Shown one piece after another: positions 1-9,613 of a DNA stretch of 25,117 nucleotides (positions are counted from its first letter, which is position 1; every line of letters begins with the position of its first letter). Under the pieces are notes generated by a model. It was not told where the DNA came from. It was given only the letters and a program-made list of their open reading frames with translations, and did not search any database. The translations under genes were made by a program, and so were the position numbers. Source of the DNA: a virus. Where the stretch lies: positions 1 to 25,117 of the IMG/VR virus record IMGVR_UViG_3300023179_000479. One strand, written 5' to 3'.

Positions 1-712
1 CTTGAACGCCTTGTGTTCCCTGAACTCCTTGTGTGCCTTGTGTGCCTTGTGTGCCTTGTACTCCCTGTGTACCTTGTGTGCCTTGAATGCCCTGTAGCCC
101 TTGTGTGCCTTGAACACCCTGTGTACCTTGTATACCTTGAACTCCCTGTGTACCTTGTGTACCTTGAACACCCTGTAGCCCTTGTGTGCCTTGAACTCCC
201 TGTGTCCCTTGAACTCCTTGTGTGCCTTGAACACCCTGTAGCCCTTGTGTACCTTGTACTCCCTGTAGCCCTTGTGTACCTTGAACACCCTGTGTACCTT
301 GTATACCTTGAACTCCCTGTGTACCTTGTGTGCCTTGAATGCCTTGCAGTCCTTGTGTGCCTTGAACACCCTGTAGCCCTTGTGTACCTTGAACACCCTG
401 TAGCCCTTGTGTACCTTGTACTCCCTGTAGCCCTTGTGTACCTTGAACACCCTGTGTACCTTGTATACCTTGAACTCCCTGTGTACCTTGTGTGCCTTGA
501 ATGCCTTGCAGTCCTTGTGTACCTTGAACGCCTTGTAGTCCTTGTGTACCTTGAACGCCTTGTGTTCCTTGCGTTCCCTGAACTCCTTGAACGCCTTGTG
601 TTCCCTGAACTCCTTGTGTGCCTTGTGTGCCTTGTGTGCCTTGTACTCCCTGTGTACCTTGTGTGCCTTGAATGCCCTGTAGCCCTTGTGTGCCTTGAAC
701 ACCCTGTGTACC
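1..712. repeat. Long exact duplications inside the first collagen gene
   Basis: Bases 1-127 are repeated exactly at 586-712, an offset of 585 bp or 65 nonamers. A second near-exact pair lies around 236-357 and 398-519, offset 162 bp or 18 nonamers. The first match may extend past the left window edge. Every offset is a multiple of nine, so the Gly-X-Gln register is kept. Confidence 0.85.
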
Positions 713-1852
713 CTGAACTCCCTGTAGCCCTTGTGTACCTTGAACACCCTGTAGCCCTTGTATGCCTTGAACACCCTGTGTACCCTGAACTCCCTGTGTA
801 CCTTGAACACCCTGTAGCCCTTGTGTACCTTGAACTCCCTGTGTACCCTGAACTCCCTGTGTACCTTGTGTACCTTGAACACCCTGTAGCCCTTGTGTGC
901 CTTGAACACCCTGTGTACCCTGAACTCCCTGTGTACCTTGAACACCCTGTAGCCCTTGTGTACCTTGAACTCCCTGTGTACCCTGAACTCCCTGTGTACC
1001 TTGAACTCCCTGTGTACCTTGAACTCCCTGTGTTCCCTGTGTTCCTTGTGTTCCTTGTATACCCTGTGTTCCTTGTATACCTTGTATACCTTGAACTCCT
1101 TGTGTACCTTGAACTCCTTGTACGCCTTGTGTACCCTGAACGCCTTGAGTGCCTTGTACACCTTGTAAACCTTGTAGGCCTTGTGTACCCTGAACTCCCT
1201 GTGTACCTTGTGTACCTTGTATTCCTTGTAGGCCCTGTGTACCCTGTGTACCTTGTACGCCTTGTGTTCCCTGAACTCCTTGTAGTCCTTGTAGTCCTTG
1301 ACCACCACCTCCACCACTTAATCCAACTGTACCAATATAACGATAACCAACTACATAAATTACTTTCCCTGATGTCAATGCAGCCGGTATAGTATTACCA
1401 ATGAAATTTAAAACACCAGATTGATAATTAAACCAATATTCACCTGTTCCGCCTGATCCTGCATCAAAAATCTGTGTACCTGTTATTTGAGGATTTGCAA
1501 CCCCTGGGTTATCAACATATGTTTTTACTAAATAAGTAGATCCAAATTCTTGTGGAATCCAATATGTTAAGTTAGTAAGCCATGTCGGATAAATTCCTCC
1601 AATTGGCACTGTTGTTGTATCAGCGACGCATTCAATTGCATTAACACCTACATATTCTTCTACAATATCTACAACTGGTGCTGCTATATTTGGAATTTGA
1701 TCTGCATCTATCCAAACAGTATCTCCTCTTATTAGTAAAGGACTTGGAATAGATTCATTACTTGGACTCTTGTTTGCTTCTGTGTCAGTCTTTGTAACAC
1801 CAAACGCCTGTTTATAAAGTAGGTCTAATTTTTGACTTTGAGAAATTGACAT
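1..1852 (-). CDS. Collagen-like fibre protein, partial (runs off left edge)
   Basis: This reading frame is open from the ATG at 1852 to the window edge, about 617 codons, so the C-terminus is missing. Residues 1-180 form a non-repetitive head starting [18 protein letters not shown] and containing an aromatic stretch ([13 protein letters not shown] ... [11 protein letters not shown]). A Gly-rich hinge follows, then about 145 uninterrupted Gly-X-Gln triplets (X mostly Thr, Val, Ile or Leu). Collagen-like Gly-X-Y runs form trimeric rods in phage fibres. I infer a virion fibre whose N-terminal domain docks to the particle. AAGGAA lies about 7 nt before the ATG, and the gene follows the 1407-residue fibre gene by 12 nt, so the two are probably co-transcribed. 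The exact attachment site and receptor role cannot be read from the sequence. The call as a collagen-like protein is firm; the call as a fibre is inferred. Confidence 0.85.
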   Translation of the reverse strand, partial: MSISQSQKLDLLYKQAFGVTKTDTEANKSPSNESIPSPLLIRGDTVWIDADQIPNIAAPVVDIVEEYVGVNAIECVADTTTVPIGGIYPTWLTNLTYWIPQEFGSTYLVKTYVDNPGVANPQITGTQIFDAGSGGTGEYWFNYQSGVLNFIGNTIPAALTSGKVIYVVGYRYIGTVGLSGGGGGQGLQGLQGVQGTQGVQGTQGTQGLQGIQGTQGTQGVQGTQGLQGLQGVQGTQGVQGTQGVQGVQGTQGVQGIQGIQGTQGIQGTQGTQGTQGVQGTQGVQGTQGVQGTQGVQGTQGLQGVQGTQGVQGTQGVQGTQGLQGVQGTQGTQGVQGTQGVQGTQGLQGVQGTQGVQGTQGVQGIQGLQGVQGTQGLQGVQGTQGVQGTQGLQGIQGTQGTQGVQGTQGTQGTQGVQGTQGVQGVQGTQGTQGVQGTQGLQGVQGTQGLQGIQGTQGTQGVQGIQGTQGVQGTQGLQGVQGTQGLQGVQGTQGLQGVQGTQGLQGIQGTQGTQGVQGIQGTQGVQGTQGLQGVQGTQGLQGVQGTQGVQGTQGVQGTQGLQGVQGTQGTQGVQGIQGTQGVQGTQGLQGIQGTQGTQGVQGTQGTQGTQGVQGTQGVQ

Positions 1853-1864
1853 TACGTATATTCC

Positions 1865-4800
1865 TTAATTGCTTGCTGCTGTTAAACTAAATGCTGTAAT
1901 ACTTTGACCACTTGTTAATTTTATACGGACATATAATTCATTAGTTACTGTACTAGACGAACTTACAGTACCCAAGGTAGCTGTGATTGCCTTATTTGTT
2001 TGTGCTGAGTTCAATGGGGCAACTCCACCTAATGCACAACCATTACTTCCATTACCTCCTGCTCCTGTGTTCGCTCCAGGAATACCAGCACCAGCATATG
2101 CTATGCTTAAATCTAACCATCCATTTAAGGTTGATGTAGAATCAATTACACTTCCTGGTAATGCTATCCATAGTCCTGCTAATGTACCTGTCCATTTAAA
2201 ATCAAATTTTGACAATGAAGTTCTTACAAATTTAAATGTAAAGTATTGTGAACCACCTCTACCACTGCTTAGATTTGGTCCAATTGGTAAATAACCTGTA
2301 CTATAATTTGTGATATCATGCTTCAATATTGCTGCTACGATTGTAGCATCATAAGTTTGTAATGGTCCTGTTTGACTATTAAAAGCAGTAGCGTTAGCAC
2401 TAAATGTAGGTGTATCCGTAGATCCTGGATTGTTTATTCTAAATGCAAGTCCTGATCCTATACCAACTGTACCTGTTATTACAATATTTGTTTCTTCCAT
2501 TGTACTAGAAGTTCCTGTTTTGTAAAGAACATTAGCTCCTGGAGATAATGATTGAGTACCTGCATTGTAACTATTATTAGCTGTTACACTAGGACTACCC
2601 GAACTTGCCCCAAATCCACTTGTTACATTAGCAGTGGTAGAAACAGCTTGTGTACCTGAACTTACATATAAATTTTGTGCAAGTGGTGTTGTAACTCCTG
2701 CTGATGCATATGTAACACTGGAAGGAGCAGAAAATGCACCACCCGCTGTGCCTGTTATAAATGTGTCACTTGTAGGATACATATTGCCACTTAAACGATT
2801 AACTTCAAAATTAGCAATAAACTGATTTGTATTTGGATAATGTGGTACAGTGCTTGAATATAAGTAAGTTGGAGAACCGGGAGCTGTAAAACTAACATTG
2901 CTAAATGCAGGAGTTCCAGGTGCGCTACTATCATAGTACCAATATGGGATATTAGTATTACTTGTAGCACTATCTGCAATTTTAACTTCATTCCATCCTT
3001 CAGTTACCGTACCACTTGCTCTACTAGAAAATACTGACCAAAATCCTGCAGTTATGTTTGCATTGGCTACACTGTAATCATAGTTGTTAAAAATAATTAA
3101 ATTACTATATGTCCCATTTCCATTAAGTGCTGTTGTTAGAGTCCTGTTACCTGCATCGGAACCATTTAAAAATACAGTGATTGTTCCCTGATCCCCTGGA
3201 CCAACATTTGCAATGTTCGAGGTTGAATAAGATCCTGCTCTACGAACTGTTGTGACTGTTGTGCCTCCTGCTACGTTTTTGTTGGCTCCTGGAGTATTGT
3301 CAGTTTGCGTAAAATTTGCCATACGGTAAGTTGACAAACTTGAAATTGAAAGAGTTTGTCCACCTGGAAAATTGGTTGGACTAGGAGGTACAAGTTTACC
3401 TAAAATGTTATTTAGTTGTGCTATGGCATTAGACACACTTGAACTATTTGACAAAGTTACAGCGTTTGAAATTAAATTACCTTGTGTTGGATCTCCTAAT
3501 TGTATATTTGTTGCCCCACCTGATGTATTTGGTATATAAACTCCTGTTTCTGCCACTGTCATAATATTAGCAACTCCATTTGCCGCAAAAGTTATATTTC
3601 CATCAGTACTAGCAATGTTGACGTTACTATTTCCATTGCTAATACTAGCTCCACCTCCACCACCTGTTGATTCAAATGTAATACTTTGCGGATTAGAATT
3701 TGGATCTGTAGTGATTATAATACCATTACCAGCAATAAATTCAACTGTATCTTCACCCACAGCAACAAGACTTGGTTGTCCGTTAACCTCCCATGTTTTA
3801 AAGGTACTTCCAAGAGAAACAACCACATTACCATTAGCTAAATCAGTAACATTAAATCCAGTATCTGTATCAAAAAATAATCCTGTAACATTTGATATTG
3901 TATTAGTTAAATTACCTCCTGTGATGTTACTTTGACTAACTGTTAGCCCTTGTAAACTTATTGGAGATAATCCTTGTAAATATGTACCATTACCAAATAA
4001 ATAATTTGCTGATAAATTACCACTTAAATTTGCTGTATTACCAGAAAATTCACTATTAACCAATAACTTTTCTGTAACAATTGTGCTATTAGCTTGATCT
4101 CCTTCTACTGCAAAAGTACTCCCTTCAGGCGAACTTAGGGTAAGAGCATTTCCATTTGCAGAAATTGTAGCGTTACCAATATAAATTGTAGAATTTGAAA
4201 GATATAGATCCTTCCATCTTAAAGTATTAGATCCTAGGTCATATGTAATATCGGCATTTGGAATAAGGTTACTACCTACATTGCCTAAAACGTTTATATT
4301 TTGTAGTGATAAAATTTGAGTATTTTTATCAAATGTTAAGAATGATGATCCTGCTAAATTACCATCGTCATTAAATTGTACTTGGGTATTTGAACCACCT
4401 ATTGCAGGTATTGTTCCTTGTGTTCCTTGTACGCCCTGTGTTCCTTTTTCTCCTTGCAGTCCTTGAACACCCTGTGTTCCTTGTACTCCTTGTAGTCCAA
4501 AAATACCTTGTGAACCTTGTGAACCTTGTATACCTTGTGATCCTTGTAGTCCTTGAGCACTCATTAATGCCCAAAAATCTGTATTAATTACACCTGGACT
4601 AAACTCTGGTACTTCACCACCGAACGGCCCAAACGGAGGATCTGGTTGTAAAGGGTAAACAGCAATAAAAGCACTACCATTATAAAAAACTACGTCATTT
4701 AATCTATAAATTGTCTCCGAGTCATATTCACCTTTCCATACAAAACCTATACCCAAAGAACCTTGTATACCTTGTATACCTTGTATACCTTGTATACCTT

Positions 4801-6088
4801 GTATACCTTGTATACCTTGTATACCATAAGATCCCTGAACTCCCTGAATACCTTGCAAACTTTGTGTACCCTGTATCCCTTGAATGCCTTGGACACCTTG
4901 AACACCTGGTATACCTATCGTCCCTTGTATACCTTGTATACCTTGTATACCTTGTATACCTTGAACACCCTGTATACCTAAATCACCTTGTATACCTTGA
5001 CTACCTTGTATACCCTGAACACCTTGTGCACCTTGAAAACCTTGAAAACCCTGTATACCTAAATCACCTTGTATACCTTGACTACCTTGTATACCCTGAA
5101 CACCTTGTGCACCTTGAAAACCTTGAAAACCTTGTGTACCTAAAATTCCTTGTATACCTTGACTTCCTTGTATTCCTTGTATTCCTTGTATTCCTTGTGT
5201 ACCTTGTATTCCTTGTGTACCCTGAACGCCTTTTGTACCTTGAACACCTTGTATGCCTTGTAGTCCTTGTATGCCTTGAACGCCTTGTATACCTAGAGAG
5301 CCTTGTAATCCGTGTACACCTTGTATGCCTTGTAGTCCTTGTATGCCTTGAACGCCTTGTATACCTAGAGAGCCTTGTAATCCGTGTACACCTTGTATGC
5401 CTTGTAGTCCTTGTGTGCCTTGTAGTCCTTGTGTGCCTTGAACACCTTGTATACCTAGAGAGCCTTGTATGCCTTGTACACCTTGTACACCTTGTACACC
5501 TTGTACACCTTGTACACCTTGTATACCTAGAGAGCCTTGTATGCCTTGTACACCTTGTACACCTTGTACACCTTGTACACCTTGTACACCTTGTACACCT
5601 TGTACACCTAGAGAGCCTTGTATGCCTTGTACACCTTGTACACCCTGTAATCCCTGTACGCCTTGTACACCTTGTACACCTTGTATGCCAAGAGAACCTT
5701 GTACGCCTTGTACGCCTTGTCCTGCAAATGCTCCGTCCAACCCTTGTATACCCTGAACACCTTGCACTCCATTTGTGCCTTGCATACCCTGCGTACCATC
5801 AATACCTTCACTGCCTTGATTTCCTTGTATACCCTGAACACCTTGTATACCTATTCCAATTATACCTTGAAATCCTTGAGTACCTTGTATTCCTTGTGTA
5901 CCCTGTGTTCCGCCAGGAATGAAGGGATCTCCATTAGCATAGAAATAATTATTTCCATAAATATTAACTGCCGTTACGTTACCTGTGGTATTAACGTTTG
6001 TAATAATATTTCCATTGGCATCAGCTACAGGAACAGGTGGTATTCCAACACTAAATCCGCCAGGTGCATTAAATGGATCAGATGACAT
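1865..6088 (-). CDS. Large collagen-like tail-fibre/structural protein with a carbohydrate-binding-like insert
   Basis: This protein has 1407 residues. Residues 1-57 are a non-repetitive head ([20 protein letters not shown]...). Residues about 58-447 are Gly-X-Gln collagen-like triplets with occasional G-S-L and G-V-H units. Residues about 448-510 are a non-collagen insert with the pattern W-x-G-x-Y ... Y-x-x-x-D-V-V-x-Y-x-G-x-x-F-x-A ... F-W-x-L-M, which resembles the CBM5/12 chitin-binding fold. A short second collagen block spans about 511-561. The rest (562-1407) is Asn/Ser/Thr/Gly-rich, in the style of beta-structured fibre tips, and includes [20 protein letters not shown], common in phage fibres. 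I see no S74 chaperone motif at the end. The ATG at 6088 has TAAGGA upstream and an ATAAATAC-type late promoter at 6108-6116. I infer an adhesin or fibre; the receptor is unknown. Confidence 0.85.
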   Translation of the reverse strand: MSSDPFNAPGGFSVGIPPVPVADANGNIITNVNTTGNVTAVNIYGNNYFYANGDPFIPGGTQGTQGIQGTQGFQGIIGIGIQGVQGIQGNQGSEGIDGTQGMQGTNGVQGVQGIQGLDGAFAGQGVQGVQGSLGIQGVQGVQGVQGLQGVQGVQGIQGSLGVQGVQGVQGVQGVQGVQGVQGIQGSLGIQGVQGVQGVQGVQGVQGIQGSLGIQGVQGTQGLQGTQGLQGIQGVHGLQGSLGIQGVQGIQGLQGIQGVHGLQGSLGIQGVQGIQGLQGIQGVQGTKGVQGTQGIQGTQGIQGIQGIQGSQGIQGILGTQGFQGFQGAQGVQGIQGSQGIQGDLGIQGFQGFQGAQGVQGIQGSQGIQGDLGIQGVQGIQGIQGIQGIQGTIGIPGVQGVQGIQGIQGTQSLQGIQGVQGSYGIQGIQGIQGIQGIQGIQGIQGSLGIGFVWKGEYDSETIYRLNDVVFYNGSAFIAVYPLQPDPPFGPFGGEVPEFSPGVINTDFWALMSAQGLQGSQGIQGSQGSQGIFGLQGVQGTQGVQGLQGEKGTQGVQGTQGTIPAIGGSNTQVQFNDDGNLAGSSFLTFDKNTQILSLQNINVLGNVGSNLIPNADITYDLGSNTLRWKDLYLSNSTIYIGNATISANGNALTLSSPEGSTFAVEGDQANSTIVTEKLLVNSEFSGNTANLSGNLSANYLFGNGTYLQGLSPISLQGLTVSQSNITGGNLTNTISNVTGLFFDTDTGFNVTDLANGNVVVSLGSTFKTWEVNGQPSLVAVGEDTVEFIAGNGIIITTDPNSNPQSITFESTGGGGGASISNGNSNVNIASTDGNITFAANGVANIMTVAETGVYIPNTSGGATNIQLGDPTQGNLISNAVTLSNSSSVSNAIAQLNNILGKLVPPSPTNFPGGQTLSISSLSTYRMANFTQTDNTPGANKNVAGGTTVTTVRRAGSYSTSNIANVGPGDQGTITVFLNGSDAGNRTLTTALNGNGTYSNLIIFNNYDYSVANANITAGFWSVFSSRASGTVTEGWNEVKIADSATSNTNIPYWYYDSSAPGTPAFSNVSFTAPGSPTYLYSSTVPHYPNTNQFIANFEVNRLSGNMYPTSDTFITGTAGGAFSAPSSVTYASAGVTTPLAQNLYVSSGTQAVSTTANVTSGFGASSGSPSVTANNSYNAGTQSLSPGANVLYKTGTSSTMEETNIVITGTVGIGSGLAFRINNPGSTDTPTFSANATAFNSQTGPLQTYDATIVAAILKHDITNYSTGYLPIGPNLSSGRGGSQYFTFKFVRTSLSKFDFKWTGTLAGLWIALPGSVIDSTSTLNGWLDLSIAYAGAGIPGANTGAGGNGSNGCALGGVAPLNSAQTNKAITATLGTVSSSSTVTNELYVRIKLTSGQSITAFSLTAASN
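4761..5606. repeat. Nine-base tandem arrays inside the collagen coding region
   Basis: Perfect nonamer runs lie inside the collagen domain: (CCTTGTATA) x7 at 4761-4823, (CCTTGTACA) x5 at 5472-5516 and (CCTTGTACA) x7 at 5544-5606. Read on the minus strand they encode Ile-Gln-Gly or Val-Gln-Gly. Larger tandem duplications of 81 bp (near 4980-5140) and 72 bp (near 5250-5410) are also present. Because each unit is a multiple of 9 bp, copy-number change keeps both the reading frame and the triplet register. Confidence 0.9.
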
Positions 6089-6107
6089 AATAAAAGGTCC
6101 TTACTTT

Positions 6108-6116
6108 GTATTTATC
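6108..6116 (-). promoter_or_regulatory. Late promoter motif before the large fibre gene
   Basis: The minus strand reads GATAAATAC, one base off the T4 late promoter TATAAATA plus the C seen at other sites here. The expected start of transcription, about 6103, lies 15 nt before the ATG at 6088 and just at the TAAGGA ribosome-binding site. Confidence 0.6.
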
Positions 6117-6137
6117 TACTTTTTAATATATTAAATG

Positions 6138-6169
6138 TGGAAAAAAGATCCATTAATATCTTTTTTCCA
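6138..6169. other. 12-bp inverted repeat between divergent genes
   Basis: TGGAAAAAAGAT (6138-6149) and ATCTTTTTTCCA (6158-6169) are perfect inverted arms with an 8-nt loop. The repeat lies between the start of the fibre gene (minus) and the start of the small zinc protein gene (plus), just upstream of the latter. It could be an operator or an RNA hairpin. It lacks a T-run beyond the stem, so I do not call it a terminator. Confidence 0.5.
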
Positions 6170-6183
6170 TGTCTAAATAATTG

Positions 6184-6549
6184 ATGTTATTAAGACAACC
6201 TAGACGTAAGCTTTGCCAATTATGTAATATTTCATTGGTAAAACCTAACGGAAAAAGTAAACATGGCTTTCAAAAATGGCACAAATATTGTGCAAGTTGT
6301 GCTAAAGGAAAATACAACGAAAACTATAGTTTTTTACATACTAAAAAAACAAAATGTGATAAATGTGGTTTTGTAGCTGAGGATAAATGTCAGTTAAATT
6401 TAATATATAAAGATGGTAATAAAAAAAACAAAGAAAAGAATAACATTAAAACATTTTGTGCAAACTGTACACGACTGTACAATAAAAAATTAAAAGACAA
6501 ATCAAAGTCTATCTTAAATATTACTACTGACACTGACATTACAATATAA
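6184..6549 (+). CDS. Small four-CxxC protein, degenerate HNH-endonuclease-like
   Basis: This protein has 121 residues from the ATG at 6184; an in-frame TTG lies immediately before, and no good ribosome-binding site is visible. Four CxxC pairs are present: C11/C14, C36/C39, C58/C61 and C92/C95, enough for two zinc sites. The C-terminal half follows the pattern of small phage HNH endonucleases (KCxxCGF...CQLxxxxxDGNxxN...NxxTxCANCxRL). In that family the usual D-H before I-D-G and the H in C-H-R-L are catalytic. Here they are I74-Y75 and T96, so the enzyme is probably catalytically dead. The gene is lone and opposite in strand to both flanking structural genes, a typical site for a homing-type insertion next to gp23. 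Alternatives are a repurposed DNA-binding protein or a remnant. Confidence 0.7.
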   Translation: MLLRQPRRKLCQLCNISLVKPNGKSKHGFQKWHKYCASCAKGKYNENYSFLHTKKTKCDKCGFVAEDKCQLNLIYKDGNKKNKEKNNIKTFCANCTRLYNKKLKDKSKSILNITTDTDITI

Positions 6550-6550
6550 A

Positions 6551-6572
6551 AAAGCGCACCGAAGTGCGCTTT
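6551..6572 (-). terminator. UUCG-loop Rho-independent terminator after gp23
   Basis: AAAGCGCAC and GTGCGCTTT pair perfectly over 9 bp around a four-base loop. Read on the minus strand the loop is C(UUCG)G, an ultrastable tetraloop, and the stem runs into six T. It lies 25 nt past the gp23 stop codon and just past the stop of the convergent zinc-protein gene, so it ends the head operon and may work for both strands. Confidence 0.85.
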
Positions 6573-6596
6573 AATTTGTACACTTTTTTGTACGAT

Positions 6597-7793
6597 TTAT
6601 TGAAAGGTGAGATTTTGGACCGCAATTTCTCCAACGTAGTCAGCAGCATTACCGAATGATGATGCTGTATTTGTTAACTCGATATAACCATAACGAGTCA
6701 TAAAGCTAACTACTGGCTCGAATGTGCTTGGATCTAGAACAACACCACTGCTCATCAATGGAATGTATGGGCAATAGAATGCTGCTGCATCTGTCTCACT
6801 TGAACCTTTGTAACCAACTAGTACTGGCGTTGTGTCTGGAGCATAGCTATCTACAAACACACGCATTGCACCATTCAATGTACCAACAAACTTTGTATTT
6901 GTTGGAGCTTCAAATGTACCTTCTGTAGTACGTGCAAATGCTGATGTTGTTGCGCTTTGTAGAACTGTCAATGCTGCGCTTGATACAACTGCCCAGTTAC
7001 CTGCACCACGACGAGTGCGTTGTGCAATTAGGTTAGCAACACGATTAATTAGAACTGCTAAAGCAGCATGTTCATCACCAACGTATGTAGCTGTACCTGA
7101 TACTGTTGCTTGGTTGTATGTAAACTCTGTACTTGCTAAAGTACGTAATGATAACAAGATTTCTTGGTCAATTTCAGCAGTAATTTCTTGTGCTAACGCT
7201 GCCATGATTTCTGCTTCTACGTCGATACCATGTTGGCTTTGAGCATCTTGTGCTGCTTCGAATGTCCATCTTGCTTGTAACTTACGTGACTTTGCTTCAA
7301 CAGCTTGTCTTAAGATTTGTACAGAGATTTGCTTACCACCGTTGCCTTCTAAACTTGCTGTATCGTTAGCTGTGTAGCTTGATGTTGAAGATGTCGCTGA
7401 AGGTGTACGTGAATAAGCCTGTGCAATCTTGAATGGTGATAATGCTTCTTCACCTGCTGTTACACTTGTTGCTGCTGCTGATGTATCAGTTAATGACTGA
7501 GCATAACGAACACGCAATGTGTGAATTTGACCAACTGGTCCTGTCATTGGTTGAACACCAACTAGTTCATTTGCAATAACTGTTGGCATAACACGACGGA
7601 TCACTGGTAGAATTACACGATTAAGTGTAGCAATATTACCTGCTGTAGTTGTACCAGCACTACTTTCTTGGAGTAGTGATTTGCGAGTGTTTTCTAAAAT
7701 AACACCCATTGTAGAACGGCGAGTTCCTTTTAAGCCTTCTAACAGGGCGTCTTTGGTCTCGTCCCAACGGCTTTCTAAGAGTACTTTTGACAT
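6597..7793 (-). CDS. 23: Major capsid protein gp23
   Basis: This 398-residue protein forms the hexamers of the T4-type head shell. It is recognised by the N-terminal delta region with an LLQE|SSAG site (after residue 43) that fits the (L/I)-x-E rule of the gp21 protease, by the NRVILPVIRRVMPTVIANELVGVQPMTGP stretch around residue 58, and by the C-terminal region FEPVVSFMTRYGY. It is markedly shorter than T4 gp23 (521 residues), as in compact environmental relatives, and lacks room for a large insertion domain. TAGGAGA precedes the ATG. It is the last gene of the gp20-gp23 run, 29 nt after gp22, and ends at a strong terminator. I found no clear late promoter directly in front of it, unlike T4, so it may be transcribed from upstream. 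Confidence 0.95.
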   Translation of the reverse strand: MSKVLLESRWDETKDALLEGLKGTRRSTMGVILENTRKSLLQESSAGTTTAGNIATLNRVILPVIRRVMPTVIANELVGVQPMTGPVGQIHTLRVRYAQSLTDTSAAATSVTAGEEALSPFKIAQAYSRTPSATSSTSSYTANDTASLEGNGGKQISVQILRQAVEAKSRKLQARWTFEAAQDAQSQHGIDVEAEIMAALAQEITAEIDQEILLSLRTLASTEFTYNQATVSGTATYVGDEHAALAVLINRVANLIAQRTRRGAGNWAVVSSAALTVLQSATTSAFARTTEGTFEAPTNTKFVGTLNGAMRVFVDSYAPDTTPVLVGYKGSSETDAAAFYCPYIPLMSSGVVLDPSTFEPVVSFMTRYGYIELTNTASSFGNAADYVGEIAVQNLTFQ

Positions 7794-7822
7794 TTATATT
7801 TTCTCCTAATTATGTCTATAAA

Positions 7823-8944
7823 TTAAAGCCCTGCCAAACGCTTAATTTCGATGACGTTATCACGCCCTTCGAATTCTTCTTTTACTTCAATCTTGGCAGA
7901 TTTATCACCAGTCACTTCTGTTACAAATTTTGATTCTGTTAATGTTGACTTTTCAGTTTTCTTAATAGAACCTTGATTTGTACCTGCATTTAGAACTGCT
8001 GGTAAATACTTATCGAAAGCATACTTCAATTTTGGTGTCTGTACGCTTTCTAGTAAGCTCATCATGACTTCTGATTTTTCCTTATTGAGAGGAGCTAGTA
8101 AATCATCTAATACTTTCTTTCTCTCATTGGTTTCTTTAATCATGCGAACTTCACGCTCTTTACTCTCAACTAATTTTTTAGATTGGTTGATTAATTTAAC
8201 TGCTTCTGCTAGTTGTGATTCTTTTTCTTCAAGCTTTGTTAGTAGTTTTCGTGTTTCTGCTTTATCATTAAGATAAGTCACACTAAACTCGCTAGCAAAG
8301 GCTTCAAAGAGTTTACGACCAAAGTTGTTTTCTTTGGCAGATTTAATATCTTCTTTTAATTGTGACAATTCACCCTTTAGATGTGATGTAACAATTGTAT
8401 TAAGTTTGTTTGCGCTTTCTTTTACGAATCTAGATTTAAGTTGTTCTAACTTAGCTCTACCTTCTGCAACTAACTTAACTTTTGCTTCTACAACAGCACG
8501 TTTGTCTTGTGCAAATTCTTTAATTTCACGAGCCAACGCATGTACAACAAACTTTTCTAACTTTTGTTGGTTTTCCATTTGAGCCTTACGATCTTGACGT
8601 AATTCACGAATTTCTTCGGCTAATTTGGTAACCATAAAGTCATTAAATTTTCTTGCACTTTCTTGTAACTGAACTTTTGCACGAACACGTTCTTCACTAA
8701 GTGCTTTACGTTCTTCGTTAAAATCAGCAATCTCTGTTTGTAGACTTTCTGTTATCATCTTATCAAGGGCTTCAACCATCACGCTTCTATCATGCTCATA
8801 GCGTTGTGCGAATTCTTCACGTAATTCAGCACGAACTTGTTCACGGGCTTCATTAAGTTTGCCTTCCCAAGCCTCATTGAGTTCCTTGGCTACATCCTCT
8901 TTGATTAATCCGCTTTCAAGTAGTGGTTTGATAGCATCAAACAT
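7823..8944 (-). CDS. 22: Prohead core scaffold protein gp22
   Basis: This protein has 373 residues and is strongly helical and charged: long Glu/Lys/Arg-rich coiled coil through residues about 15-270, few aromatic residues, no Cys. The N-terminus (MFDAIKPLLESGLIKEDVAK) and the RYEHDRSVMVEALDKM stretch match the gp22 type seen in marine T4-like phages. gp22 forms the inner scaffold on which gp23 assembles, and gp21 then degrades it. It is longer than T4 gp22 (269 residues). The gene sits between gp21 (13 nt away) and gp23 (29 nt), the T4 order. AGGGGA lies upstream of the ATG. The assignment rests on both composition and gene order. Confidence 0.9.
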   Translation of the reverse strand: MFDAIKPLLESGLIKEDVAKELNEAWEGKLNEAREQVRAELREEFAQRYEHDRSVMVEALDKMITESLQTEIADFNEERKALSEERVRAKVQLQESARKFNDFMVTKLAEEIRELRQDRKAQMENQQKLEKFVVHALAREIKEFAQDKRAVVEAKVKLVAEGRAKLEQLKSRFVKESANKLNTIVTSHLKGELSQLKEDIKSAKENNFGRKLFEAFASEFSVTYLNDKAETRKLLTKLEEKESQLAEAVKLINQSKKLVESKEREVRMIKETNERKKVLDDLLAPLNKEKSEVMMSLLESVQTPKLKYAFDKYLPAVLNAGTNQGSIKKTEKSTLTESKFVTEVTGDKSAKIEVKEEFEGRDNVIEIKRLAGL

Positions 8945-8957
8945 GCTCTTTTCCCCT

Positions 8958-9599
8958 TTAATTAATTTTGAGGTCCTTGATGAGGCGCATTACTTCCTCT
9001 TTCAAGTACTTTTCTACTTTTTTGTCGCCTTTTATTTCCTTACCAATCTCTAAAAGTTTATGACCATATTTCATGTTCATAGCACCTTCATAAATTGCTT
9101 TAGGATACGCATTTGGTGCGCTTGGTTGAGCAACAACATCAACAGTGATTATTTCAAAATCACTGACACGGCCGTCTAAATCATTGACATTACCACTGCC
9201 TCGACTAGATACGCCAAGTTTTACGCTACTCTCCAACATAGTCTTTACTAATTGACCCATTGGAGTAGGTAGAATCTTTAATTTTCCAAAACCATTTGGC
9301 CCGTCCATCCACATACTGGTTATCATATGTGATACTCGATCCAAGTTAATCTTTAAATCATCAGGGTGATCTACTTCCCCTAATACTGAGTAACCTTCGC
9401 TAATTTGTTTGTTAAGAGTATCTACAGCGTTTTCTATTTCAGAAACAGGGTAAACACGCTCATTTGCATTACGGACGCCGCCTTGAATGAAAATCCCTTT
9501 CATATAAAGGGTTTTCAACTCACCGCCTTCTTCCTTGACACTTTCAACGACCATGTTTGCACGGTCAAATGTCAAAGTTTCCTTGAGATACAAAGCCAT
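8958..9599 (-). CDS. 21: Prohead core protease gp21
   Basis: This 213-residue serine protease matures the prohead by cutting gp22, gp23 and the core proteins after (L/I)-x-E sites. Visible signatures are GEVDHPDDLKINLDRVSHMI with the catalytic His at residue 78, and GVSSRGSG with the likely nucleophile Ser at 131 or 132. The C-terminal half reads DFEIITVDVVAQPSAPNA, as in T4-family and herpesvirus-assemblin-like proteases. Its length almost equals T4 gp21 (212). It follows the acidic core protein by 14 nt and precedes gp22 by 13 nt, so the head genes are tightly packed. A GAGAG or AAGGAA ribosome-binding site lies before the ATG at 9599. Confidence 0.95.
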   Translation of the reverse strand: MALYLKETLTFDRANMVVESVKEEGGELKTLYMKGIFIQGGVRNANERVYPVSEIENAVDTLNKQISEGYSVLGEVDHPDDLKINLDRVSHMITSMWMDGPNGFGKLKILPTPMGQLVKTMLESSVKLGVSSRGSGNVNDLDGRVSDFEIITVDVVAQPSAPNAYPKAIYEGAMNMKYGHKLLEIGKEIKGDKKVEKYLKEEVMRLIKDLKIN

Positions 9600-9613
9600 T
9601 TGCTCTCAGTTCC

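Noticed and set aside
1-1310. CRISPR-like repeat array
   Set aside because: The repeats are contiguous 9-bp coding units without spacers.
13-1392. Long plus-strand frame rich in Leu, Val and Tyr opposite the first collagen gene
   Set aside because: It is the antisense of the nonamer repeat, which lacks stops in several frames. The minus frame has a proper start, ribosome-binding site and collagen pattern.
4711-5922. 403-codon plus-strand frame and shorter Cys-Thr-Pro frames in the same area
   Set aside because: These are antisense shadows of the collagen repeats of the 1407-residue protein.
6419-6440. A AAA AAC slippery heptamer in the small zinc-protein gene
   Set aside because: The -1 frame stops after four codons (CAA AGA AAA GAA TAA), no stem was seen, and the run is explained by Lys/Asn-rich coding.
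7785-7815. TATAAATG-like late promoter at the gp23 start
   Set aside because: The match includes the start codon itself, so it cannot direct transcription of a usable message. It is probably just the AT-rich ribosome-binding region.
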